NCBI GenBank assembly: GCA_030278955.1
Contig: JAOANR010000003.1
Coordinates: 52,176,902-52,240,901, forward strand
Length of the DNA: 64,000 nt
Direction of reading: 5' to 3'
Source: Hygrophila difformis
Taxonomy: Eukaryota; Streptophyta; Magnoliopsida; Lamiales; Acanthaceae
Both the position numbers and the translations under genes were made by a program. Positions 24,601 through 36,500 of this stretch are shown here, piece after piece. The first letter of the stretch is position 1. Every line of letters starts with the position of its first letter. Under the pieces are notes generated by a model. It searched no databases and was not told the DNA's origin. It saw only the letters and a list, made by a program, of their open reading frames with translations.

Positions 24601-24760
24601 TTCCAACATAAATACAATAAAAATGTACTCCATACTTTTGTGTTTTTCAATACCAGCTTGTTATTTTTACAAACTTGCATATTTCCATCAAATTCAACTG
24701 TACCCCTGTCCGGATCCAAGGACATTCTTTTCAGACAGAATTATTTATATTAGCCATTCA
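24601..24760 (-). repeat. Clipped LTR start fused to gag
   Basis: On the minus strand this reads like the first ~160-200 bp of LTR A and B: a TGTCTGAAAAG-type stretch, CAGTTGAATT, then TTTGTAAAAAT and AAGCTGGTAT. The outer end is near 24760 (TGAATGGCTA). The inner end passes straight into gag through AAAAATT, which occurs in both sequences, suggesting a microhomology deletion of the rest of the LTR, the PBS and the gag start. Confidence 0.6.
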
Positions 24761-25199
24761 TGGTGCGGATATTATTCTTGGTGCATCATGGTTATCTACC
24801 TTCGGTATTAGCCAGAATTTATTTTAAATGAATGAATGGAGGAATTTAAATGAATGAATTTAAAAGGATGACTGAATTTAAATGAATGAATGAGTTAGTT
24901 GGTTAGTTTATTTGATACTTATTTGAGAATCCAATGTATTGGTTTCCATATTTGTTTTATTGGAATAATATTTTATTGAAAGAATTTATTAATCAAAGTT
25001 AGTAGGTTAGTAGTTAGTAAGTTAGACAATCGAGACAATTATAAACAATGATCAATAATTAATAAAAGAATAAAACAAATAACAAATATGAGACAAAGAA
25101 TACCTAAAGAAAAATTTATTACAATCTAGTTAATAATTCAACAATTATATTCACACTATCAACAATCGAGACAAACAAATGAATAAAAAATTTAAAGAA
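24761..25199. other. AT-rich intergenic DNA
   Basis: No gene is recognised. Short degenerate TGAATGAATTTAAA repeats occur at about 24825-24890. Confidence 0.6.
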
Positions 25200-25204
25200 G
25201 TAAC

Positions 25205-25372
25205 ACTCAATTTAACAGCTTAAGCAAAGGTCTCGGGTTCGAGCCTTTGTGTATGCAGAATTCTGCTTTGGGAGAGGCAACCCATCAATGCCCACCCGAT
25301 CCTCGAGGGATTAGTCTTGGGTCCAATGAGGCCTGGGGATACTCTGCTATTCACCTAAAAAAAAATTAATAA
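25205..25372 (+). mobile_element. Putative 5'-truncated tRNA-derived SINE
   Basis: GGTCTCGGGTTCGAGCC near 25231-25247 resembles a pol III B box. It is followed by about 110 bp of GC-richer sequence and an A-rich end (25360-25371), in strongly AT-rich surroundings. I see no good A box, so it is either truncated or a chance match. Family not recognised. Confidence 0.4.
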
Positions 25373-25499
25373 TATTTAGATATGGACAAACTACTAATAC
25401 TAAAAATACATGATAGAAGTATATATATAGTATGAATTATAAAAGAATGGTATTTAACGACTCAGAGGCTGTTCTTATGGACTTTTTTCCAGAACTTAT

Positions 25500-25690
25500 T
25501 ACTTATTCTTATTAAAATCAGGCCAGATCAGATTAGATCAGATAGACCAAACCCATTCAGATCAGACCAGACACACTATATATAGTTGTAATCAGATCAG
25601 ATGAGATCAGATCAGACCAGACTAGACCAGATCCAATCCGATCAGACCAGAAATATTCAGATCAGACCAGACCAAATCTTATAAAATTAA
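25500..25690 (+). repeat. Degenerate GATCAGACCA-type tandem repeat
   Basis: Ten-base units such as GATCAGACCA, with GATCAGATTA and GATCAGATGA variants, repeat many times over this stretch with small interruptions. Confidence 0.8.
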
Positions 25691-26229
25691 GATCAGAACA
25701 CCTTATTTCAAGAAAGATAACAGGTATTAGGGTGTATATTATTACTATTATGCACTAATTTAATGCTATCCTATGTTTGGTGATTTTTAAGAGATGTGTG
25801 GATATTTTATTTTAATAAGGGATTTTGATGTAGTATTTAATACCTTTTGGAAGGGTGGGTTTATGATGTATTATTTTTATTTATGTTTATTTAATTTATT
25901 TATTTTAAATTTCCTTATGCATGCATCTCATAACTATTAAATATCAGATATTATTTACTAATATATTAATTGTTTGAAATTAATTATTTAATGATTATTT
26001 TTAATAAAATATTTATTAATATATTAATTGTTTTTTAATGTAATTATTTTAAAATAATGTTATTTTAAATATATTACTCCATTTGTTAAGAAATTAGAAA
26101 ACTATTTTTTATTTAGTTGTTTAAATATAATACACCATGATGTAATACAATATCAACACCAAACACTGAGTATAATATTAATTTAATACAATACATCCTA
26201 ATATAATACACCTGCATTAATATAATAAT
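25691..26229. other. AT-rich intergenic DNA
   Basis: No coding potential is seen; it is mostly A/T runs. Confidence 0.6.
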
Positions 26230-26488
26230 TCCTCTATCTCAATATAATTGTTACATTCACCTCCAACACATATGTCGAGACACATTTTTAACAGTTAATA
26301 ACTTAAATTGTGTATAATAAAAAATTATAAAAAGTTGATACTCTAAAATTACAAGATTGGACAAATCTAACAAGATCTCAAATGACTGTATTTTTTCTTG
26401 CATAACTATGATAAAAATTCGAGTCAAAGTTAAACAATGAATAGTATCAAAAAGTCAAACGTAACAATTCTATTGAGACGGAGGTAGT
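26230..26488. mobile_element. Stowaway-like MITE (degenerate)
   Basis: The left end CCTCTATCTCAATATAATTG and the right end CAATTCTATTGAGACGGAGG are imperfect inverted repeats. They are about 259 bp apart in AT-rich DNA, and the inner side of each end reads TTAC/GTAA. The ends resemble the plant mariner-type CTCCCTCCGTC end. There is no ORF. Confidence 0.6.
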
Positions 26489-26784
26489 ACTATACATCAT
26501 AATACAATACAGTGTTCCAAACGTGCCCTATATAAATCACAAAGAATAAAAAATATAATATATATGTATATGAATATCTTATAGTCCATATAATATAATA
26601 AAAATATTGTAAATGGTATTAAAAATAATACTAGTAATGAAAATAATAAAAGTATTTCTAAGACTCGTTAGACAATATTTGTACATCAACCTAATAAAAT
26701 AAATGTTGGTAGATCTAAATCTAAAACTAAAATCTTAACTCTAAAAATAATAGATATATCCTATCTAAATAAACAACATGACAC
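26489..26784. other. AT-rich intergenic DNA
   Basis: Nothing recognisable is present. Confidence 0.5.
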
Positions 26785-26885
26785 ACAATTACAAATGGAG
26801 GGATATGGGGCCGATGGGGAATCGAACATCTGACCTTGCAATGGAAGTCGAGGGGCTTAACCACTTGGGCTAAGTCCTCATTCCA
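26785..26885 (-). mobile_element. tRNA-like SINE head or tRNA pseudogene
   Basis: On the minus strand, TTAGCCCAAGTGGTTAAG resembles an A box and GATGTTCGATTCCCC a B box, about 35 nt apart. The acceptor stem does not pair convincingly and the sequence runs on past the tRNA length, so a SINE head is preferred over a working tRNA gene. Confidence 0.5.
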
Positions 26886-27562
26886 AATTACCCAACATTT
26901 GATTTTAAGACTTAAACTCCCTAGAATGAAATAGCATAACTACCTAAAACTGCCTAAATATGTCAACTATTGTGAAACTTTTTTTTATCTTTTTTTTGGT
27001 GAACATGGTCGCACAAGCGTCAGCAAAGAGAAAAACTAAGAATGAACATTTTTTTATCTTTAAAAAAAAGACTATTATTATGAAATGGATGGAGTATTCA
27101 AACTCTAAAAATAATAGATACTCCTATCTAAACAAACAAACATTTGATTTTAGCACAAACTCCCTAGAATGACATAACTTTTTAGATCTACAACTAACTC
27201 GTATTCCCGCTAAAATGGGTAAAATCGAAGTTAAGGTCTTGAAGAGCGTTCATTCATTGTAGGCGATTTAGAGACTCTAGTCGATAAGAAAAATACTCAC
27301 CTACCTTATGAATTAAGAAACAGGAAGAGTTATGTGGAAGATCCCTAAACCACATCAAGTATAGAAAGAAAGAGCTATCCTAGAAACTAGAAGTATGAGT
27401 TAACAATCTAAGGTTTGGAATAGAAAGAAATATTGAACTTGAAGTTATCTTACTTTATCTTTCCTTACTGCGCGAAGCAATTCTGAAATCTGTAGTCAAA
27501 ATTATTTTGTACACAGAATGAAAGAACAAAAAATCCTATACTTCATATATAATCAGATCTAC
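26886..27562. other. AT-rich intergenic DNA
   Basis: A 70-codon frame at 26960-27172 is present, but low-complexity Lys/Asn-rich sequence with no recognisable domain makes a gene unlikely. Confidence 0.5.
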
Positions 27563-27840
27563 TACTACCTCCGTCTCGATATATTTGTTACGGATGATTT
27601 TTTAGTACTATTCACTGTTTAACTTTGATTCGAATTTTTATCATAGCGCTGTAAGAAAAAATATAGTCAAGTGAGATCTTATTAGATTCGTCTAATCTTG
27701 TAGTTTAGACAATTAACTTTTTATAACTTTTCTATAACTTTTTGTTGTACACAATTTAAGTTATTAACGGTTAAAAATATGTATCGGCATACGTGTTGGG
27801 TGGGTGCGTAACAAAAATAGTGAGACGAAGGGAGGAATTA
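27563..27840. mobile_element. Stowaway-like MITE
   Basis: The ends TACTACCTCCGTCTCGATAT and AGTGAGACGAAGGGAGGAAT form imperfect inverted repeats of the CTCCCTCCGTC type, with TA-like flanks. It is about 278 bp, non-coding, and related to the element at 26230-26488 (shared TTTGTTAC / GTAACA and a similar interior). Confidence 0.7.
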
Positions 27841-27870
27841 CATCCTAACCCACATAAAGGCAAAACCAAG

Positions 27871-28355
27871 TACTCCCTCCGTCCCGCGAAAGTTGACGCG
27901 TTTCTTTTGGGCACGGTAATTTATGTAGTGGGGTTTAATGGTTAAAGTGTTGTGGGTATTTGTGTTTAAAATTTTAATGAATTTTCACTTTACTTATTAT
28001 TTAACTTTGACTTAATATTATGGTAATGATTTAATTAGAAAAAAATATTCAAGTGTGGTCTTGTTAGAATCGTCTAGGTGTCTAGTTTTAGAATATATAT
28101 TTTATATAATTTTTATTTGTACCTATTTTGAGATATGGAGAATTAAAGAAATGTAAGGGATTTGTATACAAAAATAAAAGTGTATTGGGGGTTGTGCAAA
28201 ATAGTTAAAGTAATTACTTTTAATGAGTTTTTAGAAACCATTAAGATTCTAATTATATTTATATTAATTTAATTTATCTAAAAAAAGAAACGTGTCAAAT
28301 TTCGTGGGACAGCTAAAAAGGAATACGCGTCAACTTTCGCGGGACGGAGGGAGTA
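27871..28355. mobile_element. Stowaway-like MITE with near-perfect ends
   Basis: TACTCCCTCCGTCCCGCGAA at the left and TTCGCGGGACGGAGGGAGTA at the right are perfect inverted repeats including the TA target. Pairing continues inward as AGTTGACGCG / CGCGTCAACT. It is about 485 bp, with no transposase ORF. Confidence 0.88.
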
Positions 28356-29384
28356 CTATAAATCAAAAGAACAAGATAAAAAAAAAACATAAACAAATAA
28401 AAATAAAAATTAAAGGCCGTAAAAATTAAGAGAAAATTAAGAGAAAGGGAAGAATGGACCGGTTGACCGTCTTCATGGGATTTGTACTGCCTTCATTGCC
28501 GCCGGCTGCCGGAAGTCCACTGTGCTCCACTGCTCCGGATGCTACCAGCTGCTTCTGCTCCATCTTCGCTCACAGCCACTCCGGCACCGCCTCGATTGTC
28601 GAAGTTCGTCATTATTCAGGGGTTTCCACCGGAGTCCGGAGCTGCTCCTCAAGCTCCGTCCATCTGATCTTTTTTCCTCCTGTCGTCTCCGGCTCCAGCT
28701 CATGGCATCTCTGCTTCGTTCGCATTTCACCGGAGACCCATCACCGCAACTGGACCACCGCCGCTGCTCAACGGTGCTCGCTGCTCCATCATCTCTCTGT
28801 CTAACTCCCATCCCGGCGTCGCCACCAGCCCGGCGAGCCCTCAAAAACTGGTGTCTCTGCTCGGTTGGAGCTTCTTCTCCATGGCAACGGATGTGTGAGC
28901 ACAATTTATTCAATGTATTTGTGTCACCCTTAACACAAAATGAAAGAAGAAAGAATGAATGAAGAGGAGGTGTGTATGCGTGTATGTATGGATTTTCATT
29001 TCTACAATAATACTAGTAAGAGAAACAGAGTTACTGGAAAAGAGGAAGGAAGGCTGCAAAAGTTAAAGAAGAGGACAAAAGAAAAGAGATTGCTATAATA
29101 AATGTGCCTGGAAAGTGAGTTTTGCGCCTGCATGTGTGAACAAAAGAGACAAAAAGACAAACCAAAAAAAAAAATGAAAAATGAGTCAACAATTAATGCA
29201 CTGAAAAGTGAAAGAATACGGTTGAACCCAAATTTCAACTTAATACAAAAGTGTTGGAACTTGGAAGAATTGCATTATAGTACCAGTTGTGCTTTCAATA
29301 AGGATGAGGCTGGTACACAATTACTACTTGCAAGGGAGAAGAGGAAGAGGTTAGAGTATAATAAAAACAATAAACGAATATAAT
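28356..29384 (+). other. Intergenic DNA with a GC-richer open stretch
   Basis: 28454-28962 is GC-richer than its surroundings and open in several frames at once on both strands (116-146 codons). I recognise no domain, and multi-frame openness argues against a real protein. It could be the 5' part of a host gene or a captured gene fragment. The remainder is AT-rich. Confidence 0.3.
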
Positions 29385-29964
29385 TGTTAACCAAAAAAAA
29401 TATATTAAGGCCCATCTCAGTTAATCCAATGTTAAAAGGCCCATCTATTTTTTGAAAATTGTTCGGCCCAGCCTGTGAAGATATATCCGAAAGAGATGAC
29501 GCATCTTCAAGTCAGTGGGGTGAGGAGCCTCATACAAGATCACGGTGGAGCGTCATTTAAGGAAGCAAATCAGGGTGAAGTACAACGAATCAAGATGAGG
29601 CATCACATTGGGGTGTATGAAAGGAAACAAATCAAGCGAGACATCACCCAAGGAGACAAATCAGGGCGAGGCACCGCATAGGGAAACAAATCAAGATGAG
29701 ATCAAGGTGGAGCGTCCATAGCTTGAAGGCTCTCACCACTATATATATGCAATGTGGCACCACATGCAAGAGGAACCCTCAACACACTCTCAAGAGAGCC
29801 GCATTTATTTTTCTTATTTTTCTGCAATTTTACTGCTTTCTGTTCTTCCATTCATTTACTGCTTTCTTTCAATTCATGTATTCACTTTTCTATTTTTCCT
29901 GTAATCTTCCCCAAATTCATCAATAAAACAGAGAATCTGTTCTCCCAAATTTTCACTGTTAACA
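29385..29964 (+). repeat. 5' LTR of the Tat-type element
   Basis: Starts TGTTAACC and ends GTTAACA, a matching inverted terminal pair, 580 bp apart, followed after 3 nt by a PBS. It contains a TATA run (29738-29749), a CAATAAAAC signal near 29920, and imperfect subrepeats (ACAAATCAAG/CAAATCAGGG with CGAGGC) in 29570-29710. The 3' partner LTR is not in the window. Confidence 0.75.
29738..29749 (+). promoter_or_regulatory. TATA box in the Tat-type LTR
   Basis: CTATATATATGCAA lies about 355 bp into the LTR, in the expected U3 position. Confidence 0.5.
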
Positions 29965-29967
29965 AAT

Positions 29968-29984
29968 TGGCACGCCCAGTGGGA
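29968..29984 (+). other. Primer binding site of the Tat-type element
   Basis: TGGCACGCCCAGTGGGA begins 3 nt after the LTR. The TGG start is complementary to a tRNA CCA end. This form is frequent in Tat-type elements; I do not assign the tRNA. Confidence 0.65.
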
Positions 29985-30018
29985 AACGATTTGAGGCCAT
30001 ATTCGCTTCGAGTAGTGT

Positions 30019-33000
30019 ATGCGTCTTAGATCCGGAAAAGTCATAGTTGATCTAGCACAGGAGTTCGAAGAGATGTCCCTACAAGATCAGATGATCAAGC
30101 GAACATCGGAAGAGGACGCCGGTGAAACGGCGAACAACACTCAACCGCAACAGGGGATAATGCAGACCCCTACGCTGTCGGAACAAATGCGGTTGTCGAT
30201 GACTGAATCGATGGCCGGATTCATTCCTTTACTCACAATGCATCTAATGGATGTTTTGCGGCCTGCCATGACCGACCAAACTGACCGAATATGCGGTTCC
30301 TTGCGCGATGGATGCGTCCCTACAAACAGTACTACTATACTGCCAAGCACTCCACACCCGGGACCGTGAGGAGGCCAACAACGTATTTGGGGAAGCATGC
30401 ATGGCCAGCCGCCACTCCAGGAATCCGGAAGCGTGACCAGTATGTTTCCACACTCGTACCAAACTGCTTATGCCTTTGCTCCTGCGGTACCCAGTATGCC
30501 GAATTTGGGTTATACGGCACCACCTCCGGTGCCGGTTTATGTTCCATCAAGCCCTTTGATGGCAACCAACACTACACCAGGCTGAATGGCGGCCGGATCT
30601 AGCATGGCGCCACGACAGGCGGCATCTCACGTGTCAAACATCCAAACCACAGCTTATGTGGCGACGTGTCTAAACCTTGGATAGATGCCACCAACCATAG
30701 GGGGGCAGGCGCTACAGCCTTGCGGAGTGGTAGCTGCACCTATGGCCCCAGCCACCATTCCTGCTTTAGCCGGAGGACAGGCACCACCACCATGTGGAAT
30801 GCCCGCGGCACCTGGTGCTCAGGCCGCCGTTCCTCCTCATACCGCCATGCCTCCTACGCAGGCACCAGTAATCTCACCGGAGTTGCTCGCAGATTGATGC
30901 AGCAGCACTTTGGGATCCATCTTAAGCCGATGGAGCGGCCCACGTACCGGAAACCATATCCCGACTGGGTAGACACCATACAGCCCTACCCTAAGGGTTT
31001 CAAGATGCCGGAGTTCACATCTTTTTCAGGAGATGGTGGCAAGTCTACAGTGGAGCATGTTGGAAGGTTCACAGCGCAGTGCGGGGAAGCAGCGGCCAAT
31101 GATTGGCTGAAGCTAAGACTGTTCAGCTCATCCCTCACCGGACCTGCCTTCGCATGGTTTGCCTCCTTGCGGCCTAACTCGATTTAAAATTGGGCTGACC
31201 TCGAATGGGCATTCCATGATAAGTTCTACACTCCACTATCACAGGTAAGCCTTGCAGATCTTACTAATGCCAAACAGTATGCCGATGAGGCGTCAAGTGC
31301 TTTCATTAGTAGATTACAACGGCTGAAAGGCCGATGTTCCATAGCAATCCCAGAATGGGAAATAGCCAATATTGCAGTGGCTAATATGTTACCAAGACTA
31401 AAGGAACATTTAATTGTGCAGGACGCGACTGATCTTGCCCAGCTGGCCGAGAGAGCGGCCCGCTTGGAGAAGTTCCTGGAGGAACAGGAAGGGAGGCGTC
31501 CTACACGTCGGGTTCACTTCGAGGAGGTGAGATTCAGCGACGAAGAGGAAGAACCAGTGGAAGTGGCTGTTGCGGAGCTAGTCCAGACGGCCAAGCCACA
31601 TACGTGTGCGGCTCTCAAACCGCCAAAACAAAAGCAGGCCAAATATAATCCTGAGGAAGACCTCTTTGATATGAGCAAGGCGGACCAAGTGTTCGATGCC
31701 TTACTCAAAGATGGCGTGATTAAGCTGCCTGAGGGGCAGAAATTACCAGCGGCCGAGGACATTCGGGGCCGATCATTCTGCAAGTGGCACAACTCATACA
31801 CTCATAGCATTACTAAATGCCGGAGTTTTAGAACTGCTATACAGAATAAAATTAAAGAAGGGCGCTTAAAAATTGCAGGTATGAAAGTGGATATAGATCC
31901 CTTCCCACAACTTCATGTTGGTGCTTCTGGGTTAGTTCCAAACCCAGATGATGGCGGCTCTAGTCGGGTGGATCAAGACGGGGAACGTGTCGAAATTGAT
32001 GAGCAGGATGATGACTTACTATCAGATGAATCTGACACTGAGAATGAGAGGGAGCTGTATAGAAAACAGCCTAGGTTTAAAAATATGTCTAAAGAGGACT
32101 TTGAGAAAGTCCTAAAAGCTGAAGAAAATGAACATCAGAAGAGGAAGAACCCTCCATTGAGGATTGAGATCCCAAAACCTGCTATGGAGATCCATGACAA
32201 TGGGAAGCACCAACCTGCTACTCGGGATTACAGGTAAGGAGTGGAGGTAGTGGCCACTTTAATGAGGCGTCCAGAACACCCTGCTGAAGCTGATAGATGG
32301 ATGAGAAACCAATCAGGGAGCAGGGTTACTCAAAAGGAGCCACCACCTATGACCAGGAGTCAGTATAGGCGGGCTCAGAGAAGATATGCCGATGAGATGC
32401 GGCAATGGGAAGCCCAGATTCATAAGTTGGAATCTTCTAAGCCTCGGAAACCAGTACAACCAACTTACTTCAGATCTCAAGGGGAAACCTCCGAGCAGCG
32501 GAGACCGATCCACGAGAGGCTACAGCATCCGGATGGGAGACCTCTGTACAAGAAGCATAGTTCCCCCATACCACCTCGAAAGCCGGTGCATGAGCGGCTT
32601 AGAGATTATAGGGGAAAGTCAAGTGAGGCCTTGAGGAGGCCACATCCACCATCACCTTCCTCCAGGAGGCCACATCCTCCATCACCTCCTTCCCGAAGGC
32701 CACATCCACCATCACCTCCCACCAGGAGGCCAGTTCAGGAAAGACTGCAATGGGCAGAGCAACGCCATACAACGCCGCAACCTAAGATTACGGAGCCCAG
32801 GCCTGCTCGGATAAGGAATCAGCCTTCGACCTCCAGAGACAAAGGTAAAAAGCGGTCGCCATGGCCGAATCAAGTAAAGGAAAAGACGCAAATGAATCCT
32901 GAGCAAATAAATTCATGGAAAGATTTAATCGCATGGGAGATCCGGAGACCACCAGAGAAATGGCTATGATGAAGGTTCTCACCAGGTTCTTTGTTTACAT

Positions 33001-33550
33001 AGCGGCCCATCAGGCCGGTGAATTAGGAATTGAAGGTGATAGCCATGAGGGGTTCATGACTTATTGCAGAACTCTTGATGAAAGAACAGAAGTGCAGCCT
33101 GAGACCCAACCAATCAATGAGGTTGCGCAAGTACACTTCGGTGCGGTCACCTCCAAAGATGTGGAAGTTGCCATGGAGGCTAACCAAGAGAAGCCTAAAG
33201 TCGGTATAAATGTTATAGGTGTCATGACTGATGATCTTGACATGTTAGATGGTATGGAGCTCGATGAGGAGAACAGCCTGGACATTGAGGAGACTAACTT
33301 GGATGATGCCTTTTGGGTTGGTCTGGAAAATGAACTCAAGGCAGCGAGCTACGAATATGGACAAGAAGAGGAGCTCACAGATCTTGCTGTGCCTATGCAA
33401 GTGGTGGGGTTGGCCACAGACGAGGAGATAAACGATGTTGAATCCGAAGTGTGGGATGAAGAGGAGCCATCATTTGCTAGACTCATTGAGGAGATGGATG
33501 AAATGATAGCAGAACTTTCCCATCCAACAAGGAATCTTCTTGAGGATTTA
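30019..33550 (+). pseudogene. gag: gag region of the Tat-type element
   Basis: A long Gag typical of Tat-type elements. The N-terminus starts at 30019 (MRLRSGKV). The gag domain lies at about 30990-31480 (PEFTSFSGDGGKSTVEHVGRF, LTGPAFAWFASL, LPRLKEHLI). An acidic linker follows, then a segment with CKWHNSYTHSITKCRSFR (about 31779-31832), a Cys/His region. A Pro/Arg-rich part and an acidic C-terminus (32915-33613) complete it. Frames shift between 30369, 30666 and 31377. Stops include TAA at 31185 before NWADLEW and TAA near 32235. The copy is defective. Confidence 0.78.
32630..32740 (+). repeat. Coding minisatellite RRPHPPSP in gag
   Basis: A unit of about 30 bp (AGGAGGCCACATCCACCATC...) is present three times with small variations plus a partial fourth copy. 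It encodes RRPHPPSPPS repeats. Confidence 0.8.
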
Positions 33551-36500
33551 GATGGCCAGTCTGCTCAAGGGCCAATGTCCACAATTCGCCAAACCGGAAG
33601 TATCCCAGACTAGGCAATTGAAGCCGTTGTATATCAAAGCTCACATTGACGGGCGTCCGGTGAATAGGGTGTTCGTTGACAATGGGGCAGCGGCGAATGT
33701 GATGCCAATGTCCACTTTAAAGAAGATCGGTAAGAGTGAGAAGGATCTCATCCCCACCAGAGTCAGGATGTGCTGCTTTGTGGGAGAAGCTACTCAACTC
33801 GCAGGATTCATAACGGCGGATGTCACTGTGGGGTCTAAGACGATCAAGGTAGCGTTCTTTGTGGTAAAGTCGAGAACTTGCTACTCGGCATTACTGGGAC
33901 GCGATTGGATTCACATGGCACAGTGTGTACCATCTACCTTACATCAACAGTTGCTTATCTGGAGTGATGATCAAGTAGAGTTGGTGGAAGCAGATCCCCA
34001 ACCCTTCATAGGACACAGCCGCAACAACGATGAAGCAGTCTTTTACTTGGAGGATATCCAGCTTGCGTCGGCTTTGATTGGTGTGGACTTGGACCTCGAG
34101 TCCATCGATTTTACTTCCAGCGGCTTCAAGCTACGTCCGGTAGACAGCCGACATGAGTCCTCAGGCTCCACATGATGAGTTTCCAAGACATCTATAAGGA
34201 CTTGCTACAGCGGCTCGCCACCACTGAGATGATGATGGGTGCCGAAGACAAGTCCAGGAACCTGACTGACGGAAGGCCATCTGAGTGGCCATCTCCCGTG
34301 AAGCGGATGTTGCCTAGTCTGGAAGCCAAGGAACCACTTGTGGACATCAACCTCTGGACGGATACAGAGCCGAAGCTCACTAAGATAAGCGCTTCATTGC
34401 CCGAAGAGGAGCGGCACCAACTAGTGGAGTTGATTTAGAAATACAAGGATTGTTTTGCGTGGTAGTACACAGACATGCCAGGAATTTCAAGAGAACTCGT
34501 GGAGCACAAACTGCCAACTCATCCCGAGTTCAGACCTCACAAGCAGCCGCCTAGACGGTTTGATCCAGACACCATCCCAAAAATAAAGGCCGAGATCGAG
34601 AAGCTTCTTAGAGCAGGTTACATTAGAACTTGTCGTTATGTGGAATGGCTTGCGAATATTGTACCTGTTATAAAGAAGAGTGGTCAATTAAAAGTCTGTA
34701 TAGATTTTAGAAACTTAAACTTGGCGACACCCAAGGATGAATATGTAATGCCTATGGCCGATATGCTTGTTGATGCGGCAGCCGACTACAAATTTTTGTC
34801 ATTAATGGATGGTTATTCTGGATACAACCAAATCTTTATTTCTGAAACTGATGTACACAAAACTGCTTTTCGTTGCCCAGGGCCTGTCGGCATCATCGAA
34901 TGGGTGGTCATGCCTTTTGGCTTTAAGAATGCCGGGGCAACGTACAAAAGTGCCATGAACATGATTTTTCATGACTTAATTGGCCACACACTTGAAGTTT
35001 ACATTGACGACATCATAGTCAAATCATGTGAAGTTGGCCAGCACTTGGCCCATCTTGTGGATGCCTTCATCCGGATGAGGCAACATGGATTGAAAATCAA
35101 TCCAGTTAAGTGTGCCTTTGGAGTGGCGGCAGGGAACTTTTTATGTTTCCTGGTGCATGAGAGGGGCATTGAGGTCGATCAAAACAAGGCAAAGGCCATC
35201 TTGGAAGCCCGCGCACCATCCAATCTCAAGGAACTACAGTCACTGATAGGCAAAATTAATTTCTTAAGGAGATTCATAGCTAATGCTGCAGAAAAGATGA
35301 AAGCGTTCACCACCTTGCTTAAAGGAAGGAAGAACGAAACATTTCTATGGACAACAGAACATCAAGCGGCCTTCGAAAAAATAAAGAAGGCATTGGGCAA
35401 CCCTCCAGTGCTAATGCCACCAAGGCATGGAGTGCCTCTGAAGCTATATGTGTCAGCCGCTGAAGAATCCATCGGGTGCTTACTTGCACAAGATGATGAG
35501 AGCGGCAGGGAAAGGGCTATCTACTACCTTAGCAAGACTCTACAAGGACCGGAGGCAAGATACACAACACTAGAGAAGTTATGCTATGCTCTAGTATACT
35601 CCTGCAGTAAGTTAGAACATTATATGCTGCCAAGAACGGTCCAGGTGGTAGCTCCCTTCGACTTGGTGAGGACACTTTTGCATAAGCCAGCATTGAAGGG
35701 CCGCCAAGCTAAATGGGCTATGAAGATCAGTCCCTTTACTCTAGTGCACGTCCCTCAGCAAGCTGTCAAGGGACAAGCTTTAGCTGATTTCCTAGCTCAA
35801 CATCCCTCGTTAACAGTACCAGAGGATCCCAGAGAGGCATCCTTCATAGGATTCGAACCTTGGGAATTGACCTTTGATGGATCGTGTGCAAGCAACGGCT
35901 CGGGAGCTGGTATTACGATCACTAGCCCTCTGGGGCAGTATTGGAAGCTTGCCCAAGAACTGGAACCGGGTACCACCAACAATCAAGCGGAATATGAAGC
36001 TTTGATATTCAGCCTGGAAACAGCGTTGCTCAAGGGTGCGAAATCCATTACAATTTTTGGAGACTCCCAAGTCATCCTAAAGCAAGTAAATGGAGAGTAT
36101 GAGTGCAAGAGTCCAAGGCTGATTAAGTGGTATGAGACAGCACTAGAATTATTGGGCAAATTTTCAGATGCTACCATCACCCACGTGCCTAGAAGTCAAA
36201 ATCAAGGGGCTAACGAAGCTGCTCAACTTGCTTCAGGCTGGCAGACGGGTCGCCCTAAGGGGGCACCCTACATCGCTGCCATCACAAATGAGTCTGAAGA
36301 TCAACAAGAAGCCCAACCTCAAAATTCAAATGATGACTAGAGGACGGGAATCACACGATACCTCGAGAACCCATCATCTGGAGGAGACAGCTCGCTAAAG
36401 ATCAAAGCTTTGTGATACACACTGATAAATGGCGAGTTATTCCGAAAGGCGGTCGATGGATTGCTTCTTAAATGTGTAGGTCCCGAAGAAGCTAAGCTGG

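Noticed and set aside
26785..26885. Functional tRNA gene
   Set aside because: A and B box-like stretches exist, but no convincing acceptor stem; better explained as a SINE head.
28454..28962. Host protein-coding gene
   Set aside because: Open in several frames on both strands, Ser/Cys/Pro-rich, no recognisable domain and no visible exon structure.
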